64,000 nt of DNA, taken from NCBI RefSeq assembly GCF_036867195.1, contig NZ_JBAJII010000001.1, positions 2,294,001-2,358,000 on the forward strand, given 5' to 3'. Below are positions 47,727-57,756 of this stretch, one piece after another. The position numbers were made by a program, and so were the translations under genes. The notes under the pieces are model-generated. The model did not search any database and was not told where the DNA came from. It saw only the letters and a list, made by a program, of their open reading frames with translations. This DNA is from Arthrobacter sp. Soc17.1.1.1. GTDB lineage: Bacteria > Actinomycetota > Actinomycetes > Actinomycetales > Micrococcaceae. Each line of letters begins with the position of its first letter. Within the stretch, counting starts at the first letter, position 1.

Positions 47727-48694
47727 CGGCTCGCGTCTCCGACCGGCGGGGTGGCGAGCTGCGTCACCGTGATGTTCACGGGCGTGCCCGCCTCGTGGAT
47801 GAGGGCCAGGGCCGGTGCCGGATCGGGCACGTGCACGTGGACGCGCCAGCGGTAGCCCTCCTCGACCTCCGTGACGGCGCTCATGATCACCGAGTCGCCG
47901 ATCTCGTCGAGGTGGAGCCGGAGGGTGGCGGCGTCGAGCGGGCTGAGATTGATGGTGCACATGACCTCGACACCGTCCGCGTCACCGCCGTTGTGGAGGT
48001 GCGGCGCCTGGATGTCGTACCCGTGGAGTCCGTCGATCAGCTCGTCCTGCAGTTCCTCGCCGAGCGCGGCGGCGCGGAGCGCGTCGAGGATCAGCAGGAA
48101 GCCCACGCCGCCGGCGTCGACGATCTTCGCGTCCGTGAGCGGGCCGAGCTGGCTCTCGGTGCGCACCACGGCCTGCAGGGCCCGCTGCACCGAGGCCCGG
48201 AGCGTGAGCGCGAGGGCGGAGTTGCTGTCGTCGCCCGCATGGTCGGCGGCGGCCTCCGCGGCCCCGCGGGCGCTGGCCTCGAGGACGGAGAGCATGGTGC
48301 CCGGCACGGGATCGCTGAGGGCGGACCAGCTGCGGATCTGCGCGCGGTGCAGCGCCGATGCCAGCAGGGTGCAGGTGAGCCGCGTGGCCCCGTGCAGCGG
48401 CTCGGCGAACGCCGCGAGGAAGACGGCGAAGAGGGTCCCGGAGTTGCCGCGGGCGTCCTCCATCGCGGCCCGGCCCGCGACGCTGAGCAGCTCCCCGAGG
48501 TCGGACGTCCCGGCGTCGTGTGCGGCCCGCGCGGCGGAGCGGGCCGTCTGGTACAGGTTGGTGCCGGTGTCGCCGTCGGCGACGGGGAAGATGTTGATGG
48601 CGTTGAGGCGGTCGCTGTGGTTGCCGAGGGATTCTTCGGCCCTGCTCAGCCAGCGCTTCATCGCAACAGCGTTGGCGGTGATCTTAGTGTGCAA
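47723..48694 (-). CDS. DAK2/DhaL-domain protein, FakA-like N-terminal part
   Basis: 323 aa. The DAK phosphatase/kinase domain carries NAINIFPVADGDTGTNLYQT (Asp triad for Mg-ATP) and RGNSGTLFAVFL, DAGGVGFLLILDAL. The C-terminal part from about 215 matches the middle domain of FakA-type fatty acid kinases, though the DegV-like part is absent. A role in fatty-acid phosphorylation is possible. Start is unclear: TTG at 48694 overlaps thiL by 11 bases; ATG 11 codons later has no ribosome binding site. Sits between thiL and recG as in many actinobacteria. Confidence 0.87.
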   Translation of the reverse strand: MHTKITANAVAMKRWLSRAEESLGNHSDRLNAINIFPVADGDTGTNLYQTARSAARAAHDAGTSDLGELLSVAGRAAMEDARGNSGTLFAVFLAAFAEPLHGATRLTCTLLASALHRAQIRSWSALSDPVPGTMLSVLEASARGAAEAAADHAGDDSNSALALTLRASVQRALQAVVRTESQLGPLTDAKIVDAGGVGFLLILDALRAAALGEELQDELIDGLHGYDIQAPHLHNGGDADGVEVMCTINLSPLDAATLRLHLDEIGDSVIMSAVTEVEEGYRWRVHVHVPDPAPALALIHEAGTPVNITVTQLATPPVGDASR

Positions 48695-49706
48695 AGTGAT
48701 CCCATCCCCTGAGGACTGTCGCCCGTGACGCCAGTGTCACCTGCGGCGTGCCCGGCTCCACCGAGCCTACCGCAGTGAAACCGGGTGGGAGCAGGACGTC
48801 CCGGGGGAAACTCGCGAGCAGCCCGTGATCCTCGCCGCCGCCGAACACCCAGTCGAGGGGGTCGACGCCGAGCCGTGCCGCGGCCTCCTGCAGCGGGTCC
48901 GCGTACCGCTGGAGGGCGGCGGGATCGAGGTCGAGGCGGACGCCGCTCGCCGTCGCGATCCGGCCGGCATCGCGCACCAGGCCGTCGGAGATGTCGAGCA
49001 TCGCGCCCGCTCCGGCGCGGGCGGCCGCGGGTCCGGCGGCGAGCGGCGGGAGCGGGCGCAGCTGCGCGGCCACGAGGTCCCCGCCCAGGGTCCCGAAGTC
49101 CTCGGGCGGGCGGCCGTCCTCGAGGATGGCAAGACCCGCGGCCGCACGGCCGAGGGTCCCGGCGACGGCCAGGACGTGCCCGGGGACCGCACCGGAGCGC
49201 AGCACGGGCGCCCTCCCCTGCAGGGTCCCGGTGACGGCGGCCGTGACGACGATCTGCGCCCCGGCACCGAGGTCGCCGCCCACCACCGGGCAGCCGGTGG
49301 CGCCGAGCCCGCGGATCGCGGCGGCCAGGCCCCGCGCGCAGTCCTCCACCCACCCGACGGCCGTCTGCGGAGGGAGCGTCAGGCTCACGACGAGCGAGGT
49401 GGCGATGCCGCCCATCGCGTTGATGTCGCTGAGGTTCTGGGCGGCGGACTTCCAACCCACGTCGTAGCCGGTGGTGCGGTGGCCGCCCGGGCGGACGAGC
49501 CGGAAGTCGTGGTCCTCGACGAGGGTGTCCACGGAGATCACGACGGAGCCGTCCGCCGGGGAGAGGACGGCGGCGTCGTCACCCGGCCCGACGAGCGCGC
49601 CCTCGGCATCGCCGAGCAGCGGGAGGATCCGGGCGAGGAGCGCCCCCTCCGTCAGCCCGCCGACGGTCGGCACGGCCGGCGCGGGGCGCGCGGTGTGTTC
49701 ACTCAT
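48684..49706 (-). CDS. thiL: Thiamine-monophosphate kinase
   Basis: 340 aa PurM-fold kinase making thiamine diphosphate. Motifs are VGPGDDAAVL, ISVDTLVEDHDFRL, AQNLSDINAMGG and MLDISDGLVRDAGRIA, with VFGGGEDHGLLASF near the end. In related genomes a DUF3515 lipoprotein gene lies next to thiL; here rmlCD-rmlB and a surface-protein gene intervene. Confidence 0.94.
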   Translation of the reverse strand: MSEHTARPAPAVPTVGGLTEGALLARILPLLGDAEGALVGPGDDAAVLSPADGSVVISVDTLVEDHDFRLVRPGGHRTTGYDVGWKSAAQNLSDINAMGGIATSLVVSLTLPPQTAVGWVEDCARGLAAAIRGLGATGCPVVGGDLGAGAQIVVTAAVTGTLQGRAPVLRSGAVPGHVLAVAGTLGRAAAGLAILEDGRPPEDFGTLGGDLVAAQLRPLPPLAAGPAAARAGAGAMLDISDGLVRDAGRIATASGVRLDLDPAALQRYADPLQEAAARLGVDPLDWVFGGGEDHGLLASFPRDVLLPPGFTAVGSVEPGTPQVTLASRATVLRGWDHFAH

Positions 49707-49748
49707 GGGCCTACCGTAGGGCGCGCCACCGACACGCCGCGGCCCGGC

Positions 49749-51167
49749 TCATGCCGTCAGCGCCGCGACATAGGCCGCGAGCCGTTCCGCCGCCGGGGCG
49801 GGGGCGAAGCCGGTGGCCCTGAGCTTCGCCAGGTCGAGGACGCTCTGCAGCGGGCGCGGGGCGGCCTCCTTGCCCGCGAAGTACTCGGCGGTGCTGACAC
49901 CCGTGACGTCCGCGCGGTCCCTGCCGCACAGCGTGAAGACGTCGGCCGCGATGTCCGCCCAGCTCTGCGGGTCGCCGTCGTTGCTCACGTTGTACGTGCC
50001 GTAGGGCGCGCCGGTCCCGAGCAGGTGCACGATGGCGCCCGCGATGTCCTCGGTGAAGGTCAGCCGGCCCACCTGGTCGTCCACGACGCTCGGTGAGATC
50101 CCGCGGCCCGCGAGGTTCGCCATGGTCCGGACGAAGTTGCCGCCCTCACCGATCACCCAGCTGGTGCGCAGGATGTAGTGGCGCGGCACGGTGGCCACGA
50201 TGGCGTCACCCGCGGCCTTCGTCTGCCCGTAGACGCCGAGCGGCGTGAACGGCTCGTCCTCGGCGTGCACCTCGCGGGAGCCGTCGAAGACGTAGTCGCT
50301 GGAGATGTGCACGAGGGTCAGGCGGTGCGCGTTCGCCACCCGGGACAGGGCGGCCACGCCGGCGACGTTGACGGACCAGGCGGATGCGCGGCCCTCGGCC
50401 GTCTCCGCGGCGTCGACGGCGGTGTAGGCCGCGGCGTTGATGATGGTGCCGTACGCGGACCACGGCCGGGCGCCGTCGAGGTCCCCGCCGAGGAGGTCGA
50501 GCTCGGCGCGGGACGCGAACTCGACGGAGGGATGATCGGCGAGGGCGGTGCGGAGGGCCCGGCCGAGCTGACCGTCGGCGCCCACCACGAGTGTGCGGCG
50601 GGGTGCCAGGGGGGTGACGTCGGCGAGGCGCGGGTGGTTGCGGTCCTTCTCGGACAGTTCGGCGTCGGCGAGCGGGATGGGCCAGGCGATCGCGGCCGCC
50701 TCGTCGGCGAGGTTGAGGAAGACGTACTGGTCCTGCGCGTCGGCGGACCAGTGGTCGTTGACGAGGTAGGTGTACACCGTCCCGTCCTCGAGGGTCTGGA
50801 AGGCGTTGCCGACGCCCCGCGGGATGAAGATGGCCGTCGACGGATCGAGCTCGGCGGTGAACACCGCGCCGAAGGACGGCCCCTCGCGCAGGTCCACCCA
50901 GGCACCGAAGACACGTCCCGTGGCCACCGAGATGAACTTGTCCCACGGCTCGGCGTGGATGCCGCGGGTCGTCCCCGCGGCGCCGTTGAAGGAGATGTTG
51001 TTCTGCACGGGACCGAAGTCCTCCAGCCCCGCAGCGGTCATCTTCGCGCGCTGCCAGTTCTCCTTGAACCAGCCGCGGTTGTCGCCGTGGACCGGGAGGT
51101 CGAACACGATCACGCCGGGGATGGGCGCCTCGCGGGCGGCGAGGGGCTTCGAGAAGGCGAGGCTCAC
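49749..51167 (-). CDS. rmlCD: RmlC-RmlD fusion: dTDP-4-keto-rhamnose epimerase/reductase
   Basis: 472 aa. Residues about 1-180 are a cupin epimerase of the RmlC type: VFDLPVHGDNRGWFKENWQ, NNISFNGAAGTTRGIHAEPWDK (His) and IPRGVGNAFQTLEDGTVYTY. Residues about 190-472 are RmlD: VVGADGQLGRAL, NAAAYTAVDAAE, ISSDYVFDG and VYGQTKAAGD with Tyr/Lys. It completes dTDP-L-rhamnose from the RmlB product. GTG start; AGGAG is only one base away, so the ribosome binding site is poorly placed. Follows rmlB by four bases. rmlA is not in the window. Confidence 0.93.
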   Translation of the reverse strand: MSLAFSKPLAAREAPIPGVIVFDLPVHGDNRGWFKENWQRAKMTAAGLEDFGPVQNNISFNGAAGTTRGIHAEPWDKFISVATGRVFGAWVDLREGPSFGAVFTAELDPSTAIFIPRGVGNAFQTLEDGTVYTYLVNDHWSADAQDQYVFLNLADEAAAIAWPIPLADAELSEKDRNHPRLADVTPLAPRRTLVVGADGQLGRALRTALADHPSVEFASRAELDLLGGDLDGARPWSAYGTIINAAAYTAVDAAETAEGRASAWSVNVAGVAALSRVANAHRLTLVHISSDYVFDGSREVHAEDEPFTPLGVYGQTKAAGDAIVATVPRHYILRTSWVIGEGGNFVRTMANLAGRGISPSVVDDQVGRLTFTEDIAGAIVHLLGTGAPYGTYNVSNDGDPQSWADIAADVFTLCGRDRADVTGVSTAEYFAGKEAAPRPLQSVLDLAKLRATGFAPAPAAERLAAYVAALTA

Positions 51168-51171
51168 TCTC

Positions 51172-53187
<2,016 letters not shown>

Positions 53188-53250
53188 TCATCCCGGGTGG
53201 CGGCCGCCCCGTGTCGCACCACCGCTGCCCCCGCCTACTAGGGTGGGACC

Positions 53251-53736
53251 ATGCCTGCCCTCCCCCGGTCCGCGACCCCCCTGGTGCTCCTCGGGCTCCT
53301 GATCGGACTCGCCGGCTGCGGGTCCGTCGTCGACGTCGATCCCGCGCAGGACGCGGCCAACGCGCGCTGCGCCGACGTGATGATCGCCCTGCCGCCGTCG
53401 GTCGCCGAGAACGAGCAGCGCGACACCAACAGCCAGGCCACCTCCGCCTGGGGTGATCCCTCGAAGGTGGTGCTGCGCTGCGGCGTGGACGTCCCCGGGC
53501 CCACCACCGACCCGTGCGTGACCGTCAACGACGTGGACTGGGTGGTCCGCGAGGGCGACCCAGCGTGGACCGCCACCACCTACGGCCGCGATCCCGCCGT
53601 CGAGATCCTCTTCGACCCGGAGGAGGTCGCCTCGAGCACCGTCCTGGTGGAGCTCGGCGACGCCGTCTCGCGCGTGGAGCAGAGCCGCGCCTGCGTGGGG
53701 CTCTCCGAAGCCACCCCCGCACCTGCGGGCGGGTGA
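53251..53736 (+). CDS. DUF3515 lipoprotein
   Basis: 161 aa. Signal sequence and lipobox LLIGLAGCGS put Cys at residue 23. DUF3515 pattern: CADVMIALPPSVAENEQRDT, SAWGDPSKVVLRCGV and DWVVREGD...YGRDPAVEI. Function unknown. ATG at 53251. It is divergent from the surface-protein gene. Normally next to thiL. Confidence 0.87.
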   Translation: MPALPRSATPLVLLGLLIGLAGCGSVVDVDPAQDAANARCADVMIALPPSVAENEQRDTNSQATSAWGDPSKVVLRCGVDVPGPTTDPCVTVNDVDWVVREGDPAWTATTYGRDPAVEILFDPEEVASSTVLVELGDAVSRVEQSRACVGLSEATPAPAGG

Positions 53737-53833
53737 CGCAACCCGTGCGCGGTCACGCCGCGCCCGAGCACCGGCGATGGCACCGGGCACGCCCCGTGCT
53801 CCACGCTGGGACGTGGACCACGACACCGACCGG

Positions 53834-53862
53834 ACCCCGACCCGACCCCGACCCGACCCCGA
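53834..53862. repeat. Short tandem repeat before the SMP-30 gene
   Basis: ACCCCGACCCG occurs twice (53834-53844, 53845-53855), followed by a partial third copy, just upstream of the ribosome binding site AGGAGG of the next gene. No function is evident; it may be simple slippage. Confidence 0.7.
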
Positions 53863-53877
53863 CTGCCAGGAGGCACC

Positions 53878-54735
53878 GTGAAAGCCGAGCAAATCTCCGA
53901 CGTCTGCACCTTCCATGGCGAGGGCCCCTACTGGGACCCGCGCCGCGGTGAGCTCCTGCTGGTCGACATGATGGAGGGTGACGTGCTGGTGCGCCACGAC
54001 GACGGCACCTTCGACCGGCACGACGTCCACCCGCGGCTCGCCGGCGTGATCCGGGGGCGCGCCTCCGGCGGATACGTGGTCGGCGTGGAGCGCGGCTTCG
54101 TGTTCGCCGACGACTCCTTCTCGACCCTCGAGCAGGGCCCGGAGGCCTTCAGCGACGGCAGCGTGCGCATGAACGACGGCGGCTGCGACACCGCCGGGCG
54201 GTTCCTGTGCGGATCGATGGGCTGGGAGGGAGGCTTCGGGGCCGGGACCCTGTACGCCCTGGGCGAGGACCACGGCGTCTCGGCCCTGCTGACCGGCATC
54301 ACCGTCTCGAACGGCCTGCACTTCTCCCCCGCGGGCGATACGGCGTTCTTCGCGGACACGCCCACGGGCCGCATCGACGCCCTGGGCTACGACATCGCCG
54401 CGGGCCGGTTCACGGACCGCCGCACGTTCGCCGTCGTCGAGCAGGCCCTCGGCATGCCCGACGGCCTGGCCATCGACACGGAGGGCGGCATCTGGGCGGC
54501 CCTGTACGGAGGCGGCGCCGTGGCACGCTTCGACGCGTCCGGAAGGCTCTCGGAGCACATCCCGCTCCCGGTGACGAACGTGACGGCGTGCGCGTTCGGC
54601 GGTCCGGACCTCACCACGCTGTTCATCACGACCACGCAGGAGAACGTCCCGGCGGGCTCGGAGCCGCAGGCCGGCGCGCTCTTCGCCGTCGAACCCGGGA
54701 TCGCCGGCGCCCCCCTGCCGATGTTCGCGGGGTAG
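53878..54735 (+). CDS. SMP-30/gluconolactonase-family hydrolase
   Basis: 285 aa six-bladed propeller. FHGEGPYWDPRRGELLLVDM carries the metal Glu; NDGGCDTAGRFLCGSM, GITVSNGLHFSPAGDTAFFADT (Asn) and GMPDGLAIDTEGGIWAALYGGG (Asp) complete the divalent-metal site. It probably hydrolyses a sugar lactone. GTG start after GGAGG. Its stop codon lies in the loop of a strong hairpin. Confidence 0.87.
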   Translation: MKAEQISDVCTFHGEGPYWDPRRGELLLVDMMEGDVLVRHDDGTFDRHDVHPRLAGVIRGRASGGYVVGVERGFVFADDSFSTLEQGPEAFSDGSVRMNDGGCDTAGRFLCGSMGWEGGFGAGTLYALGEDHGVSALLTGITVSNGLHFSPAGDTAFFADTPTGRIDALGYDIAAGRFTDRRTFAVVEQALGMPDGLAIDTEGGIWAALYGGGAVARFDASGRLSEHIPLPVTNVTACAFGGPDLTTLFITTTQENVPAGSEPQAGALFAVEPGIAGAPLPMFAG

Positions 54736-54755
54736 TCCGCGAACATCGGCAGGGG
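54712..54755. terminator. 19-bp hairpin whose loop holds the SMP-30 stop codon
   Basis: 54712-54730 pairs perfectly with 54737-54755 (core CGATGTTCGCGG/CCGCGAACATCG). The loop GGTAGT contains the TAG stop. It lies between convergent genes and can terminate both, so the left arm is also the last codons of the SMP-30 protein (LPMFAG). Confidence 0.85.
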
Positions 54756-54772
54756 CGTCCCGGGCCGGGCCG

Positions 54773-55612
54773 TCAGAGGATCGGCTGACCGCCGGTGACG
54801 GCGATGCGGGCACCCGAGACGTAGCTCGCCTCGTCGGAGGCGAGCAGCACGTACACCGGGGCGAGTTCGGCGGGCTGGCCGGCGCGCTGCATCGGCACCT
54901 GCTGGCCGAAGGACTCGACCTGCTCCTCCGGCATCGTGGCGGGGATGAGGGGCGTCCAGATGGGCCCGGGCGCCACGGAGTTGACGCGGATCCCGCGCTC
55001 GGCGAGGAGCTGGGCCATGGACGCCGCCATGTTGGCGATCCCGGCCTTCGTCGCCGAATAGGGCATCAGGGTGGGCACGGGGTTGTCCGAGTTGACGGAG
55101 CTCGACCCGATGATCGACCCGCCCGGGCCCATGTGGGGCAGGACCGCCTTCGTGAGGTGGAAGAAGGCACTGAGGTTGGTGGCGAGGGTGTGGTCCCACT
55201 CGTCGTCCGGGATCTCCTCGATGGTCTCGTGGGTCATCTGGAAGGCGGCGTTGCTGACGAGGATGTCCACCCTGCCGAACTCCTGCACGGCCCTGTCGAT
55301 GACCGCCCGGCACGTGGCGGGGTCGGCGAGGTCGCCCGGGAACAGGACGGCCTGCCGTCCCGCCTCCTCCACCCAGCGCGCCGTCTCCCGCGCGTCGTCG
55401 TCCTCGTTCAGGTAGCTGATGAGCACGTCCGCCCCCTCGCGGGCGTAGGCGATCGCGACGGCCCGGCCGATGCCGCTGTCACCGCCGGTGATGACCGCCT
55501 TCTTGCCCGTCAGCCGGCCGTTCCCACGATAGGACTGCTCGCCGTGGTCGGGGGTCGGGTCCATGGCGTCGGTGGTGCCGGGCGTGTCCTGCTGCTGCGC
55601 TGGCTGGCTCAC
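54773..55612 (-). CDS. Short-chain dehydrogenase/reductase
   Basis: 279 aa classical SDR of the YhdF/general-stress type, with a 35-residue N-terminal extension (PTPDHGEQSYRGNGRLTGK). NAD(P) motif VITGGDSGIGRA, VSNAAF, catalytic Ser in IIGSSSVNS and YSATK (Tyr-Lys), then APGPIWTPLIP and ASDEASYVSGARIAVTGG. Substrate unknown. GTG start after AGGAGG. Confidence 0.88.
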   Translation of the reverse strand: MSQPAQQQDTPGTTDAMDPTPDHGEQSYRGNGRLTGKKAVITGGDSGIGRAVAIAYAREGADVLISYLNEDDDARETARWVEEAGRQAVLFPGDLADPATCRAVIDRAVQEFGRVDILVSNAAFQMTHETIEEIPDDEWDHTLATNLSAFFHLTKAVLPHMGPGGSIIGSSSVNSDNPVPTLMPYSATKAGIANMAASMAQLLAERGIRVNSVAPGPIWTPLIPATMPEEQVESFGQQVPMQRAGQPAELAPVYVLLASDEASYVSGARIAVTGGQPIL

Positions 55613-55742
55613 TGTTCCTCCTGATGTCTACGGACAGTCGGGTCCGTGGTTTCCTTGCCCCCTCACGGTAAGCACCCTTAGTAATTGAAGGGAAGCCGGG
55701 AGCCGGTCCGGAAACCCTTTGCACGAGGAGGATTCGCCGTCC

Positions 55743-57002
55743 ATGCGCCACTGTGCCGAATACGTCCTGCCGCTGAAGCGGACCGAGGCGGGCTCGGTCC
55801 AGGAGCTCGCCGGCTATCTGCGGGACCTCGCGCAATGGATCGACGTCACCGTGGTGGACGGCTCCGACGACGCCGCCTTCGCGCACCACGCCCGCGTGTT
55901 CCCTCCGGGTGTCCGCCACGTCCGGCCCGACCCCCGGCTCGTGCGCCGCGGCGGCAATGGCAAGGTACACGGCGTCCTGACCGGCCTGGCCACGGCCCGG
56001 CACGAGCGCGTGGTGATCGCCGACGACGACGTCCGGTACGGGCGCGCCGACCTCGGCAGCGTGCTGGAGCTCCTCGAGGACGCGGACCTGGTGCGCCCCC
56101 AGAACTACTTCGCGCACGCGCCGTGGCACGCCCGCTGGGACACCGGCCGGACCCTGCTCAACCGGGCCTTCGGCTCCGACTACCCGGGAACCCTGGGCCT
56201 CCGCCGGAGCACGCTCCTCGCGGCGGGCGGCTACTGCGCCGACGCCCTGTTCGAGAACCTCGAACTCATCCGTACCGTGCGCGCCGTCGGCGGCCTGGAG
56301 GTCCGCGCCGACGACCTGTTCGTGGCCCGCCTCCCCTGCTCGTCGCGGCACTTCCTCCGGCAGCGCGTGCGGCAGGCCTACGACAGCCTCGCCCAGCCGG
56401 GGCGGCTCGCCCTCGAGCTGGGCCTGCTCCCCGCGATCCTCCTCGCCCGGCGGTCGGCCGGGCGGCTCGCGGTCGGCTGGCTCGCAGTCGTCGCCCTCGC
56501 CGAGACCGGCCGACGGCGACGGGGCGGGCGGCTCGCCTTCGGACCCACCGCGGCGCTGTGGGCCCCGGCGTGGGTCCTCGAACGGTCGGTGTGCAGCTGG
56601 CTCGCCGTCGCCCACCGCGCGCGGGGCGGCGTGCGCTACGCGGGCGGGAGGCTGCTCCTCGCGGCGCACTCCGAGCGGTACCTGCGCGTGCGGTGCACCT
56701 CCGCCCGCGGGGCTGTCAGTGACGGTAAGTACACTGATGACTTCAGCTGGTCACGACGAAGGGGAACACACATGGCAGACACACTGGGAAGCCCGAACTC
56801 CGAGCCCGAGGGCGGTTTCGAGCGGGATCCCTCGGACTGGGTCACCGGCGACGAGCCCATGACCGCCGCCCAGCGCAGCTACCTCGACACCCTCGCACGC
56901 GAGGCCGGCGAGGAGATCCCGGCGGACATCAACAAGGCCGAGGCGTCGGAGCACATCGACCGGCTGCAGGGCAAGAGCAAGAGGCTCACCGAGGACTCCT
57001 GA
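55743..57002 (+). CDS. Glycosyltransferase reading in frame into a DUF3072 domain
   Basis: 419 aa as read from the ATG after GAGGAGG (a TTG 8 codons upstream is less likely). Residues 1-330 are a family-2-like glycosyltransferase: TVVDGSDD, RNGKV-like GGNGKVHGVLTGL, VVIADDDVRYG (DxD-type metal site) and LFENLELIRTV, followed by membrane-associated segments ALELGLLPAILLARR and LAFGPTAALWAPAWVLER. Homologues would end near AAHSERYLRVR; here no stop follows, and the frame runs through 24 linker codons into a complete DUF3072 gene. Either the stop was lost and a fusion is made, or the transferase has simply gained a tail. Target sugar unknown. Confidence 0.7.
   Translation: MRHCAEYVLPLKRTEAGSVQELAGYLRDLAQWIDVTVVDGSDDAAFAHHARVFPPGVRHVRPDPRLVRRGGNGKVHGVLTGLATARHERVVIADDDVRYGRADLGSVLELLEDADLVRPQNYFAHAPWHARWDTGRTLLNRAFGSDYPGTLGLRRSTLLAAGGYCADALFENLELIRTVRAVGGLEVRADDLFVARLPCSSRHFLRQRVRQAYDSLAQPGRLALELGLLPAILLARRSAGRLAVGWLAVVALAETGRRRRGGRLAFGPTAALWAPAWVLERSVCSWLAVAHRARGGVRYAGGRLLLAAHSERYLRVRCTSARGAVSDGKYTDDFSWSRRRGTHMADTLGSPNSEPEGGFERDPSDWVTGDEPMTAAQRSYLDTLAREAGEEIPADINKAEASEHIDRLQGKSKRLTEDS
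56772..57002 (+). CDS. DUF3072 small protein
   Basis: 76 aa if started at its own ATG, behind AAGGGGA. DUF3072 core: DWVTGDEPMTAAQRSYLDTLAREAGE and NKAEASEHIDRLQGK. A small actinobacterial domain of unknown role. Upstream at 56732-56737 a TACACT box could be its own -10, inside the end of the glycosyltransferase reading frame. Likely made separately, perhaps as well as in the fusion. Confidence 0.75.
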   Translation: MADTLGSPNSEPEGGFERDPSDWVTGDEPMTAAQRSYLDTLAREAGEEIPADINKAEASEHIDRLQGKSKRLTEDS

Positions 57003-57028
57003 CCCCTCGTCCAGGGCGATCACCCATG

Positions 57029-57069
57029 CCGGCGGCGTCAGAGGGGAGGCACCCCGCTGACGCCGCCGG
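57029..57069. terminator. Two-tier bidirectional hairpin
   Basis: CCGGCGGCGTCA (57029-57040) pairs over 12 bp with 57058-57069; inside, GGGG can pair with CCCC. Between the convergent DUF3072 and RibD-like reductase genes. Confidence 0.8.
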
Positions 57070-57072
57070 TGG

Positions 57073-57663
57073 TCATACCCCGCGGGGCTCCTCCTCCGGG
57101 CGGTGATGCCGCGGCCGATAGGTCCGGCCGAAGCTCCGCTCCGCACCGTCGTGGATCTCGACGAGCTCCCAGTCGTACCGCCGCCCGCCCGGGACGTCGA
57201 AGATCCGCGTGCCGTCGCCGAGGAACACCGGCGCGACGAAGACCTGCAGTTCGTCGACGAGTCCGTGCTCGAGTGCCTGGCGGGCGATATCGGCGCTGAT
57301 GATCTGGATGTCCCTGTCCCCGGCGATCTCCCGCGCGCGACGTACTGCCTCCTGGATCCCGCAGTCCAGCGCGACGATCGACGGGTCGTCCGCGATCTCG
57401 TCGGGGCGGTGGGTCAGGATGAACTCGGTCCCCGACCAGGCGCCGCCGTACGCCTCGGATGTCATCTCGTCCCGCACGTCCCGCTGGGCTCTCGCGGCGT
57501 CGTAGCCGTCCCGGCCCGAGATGATCACTCCGACCTTCTCCGCCATCCGCTCGATGATCCCCTGTGCCAGAGGTTCCGCGGCCGACAGCCAGCCCATGTC
57601 GTGGCCGGGGCCGGCGATGAAGCCGTCGATCGAACAGGTGAATCCCCAGGCGACCTTGCCCAT
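57073..57663 (-). CDS. RibD C-terminal/DHFR-like reductase
   Basis: 196 aa NADPH-dependent reductase fold: KVAWGFTCSIDGFIAGPGHDMGWL, VIISGRDGYDAA, IQIISADIARQALEHGLVDELQV and VFLGDGTRIFD. Many actinobacteria have several such YyaP/YwjB-like proteins with unknown substrates. Two ATGs are six bases apart; the first touches GGAGG with no spacing, so the second (57663) is the likely start. Follows the RibA-RibD fusion by 93 bases. Confidence 0.83.
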   Translation of the reverse strand: MGKVAWGFTCSIDGFIAGPGHDMGWLSAAEPLAQGIIERMAEKVGVIISGRDGYDAARAQRDVRDEMTSEAYGGAWSGTEFILTHRPDEIADDPSIVALDCGIQEAVRRAREIAGDRDIQIISADIARQALEHGLVDELQVFVAPVFLGDGTRIFDVPGGRRYDWELVEIHDGAERSFGRTYRPRHHRPEEEPRGV

Positions 57664-57756
57664 GTCCATCCTCCGGATACGGTTGCAGCGATTCAGCAGG
57701 GCGTGGGACGAACTATCCCACGGCGGCGGCTGCAGGGGAACCGGTCCGGCGCCTGC

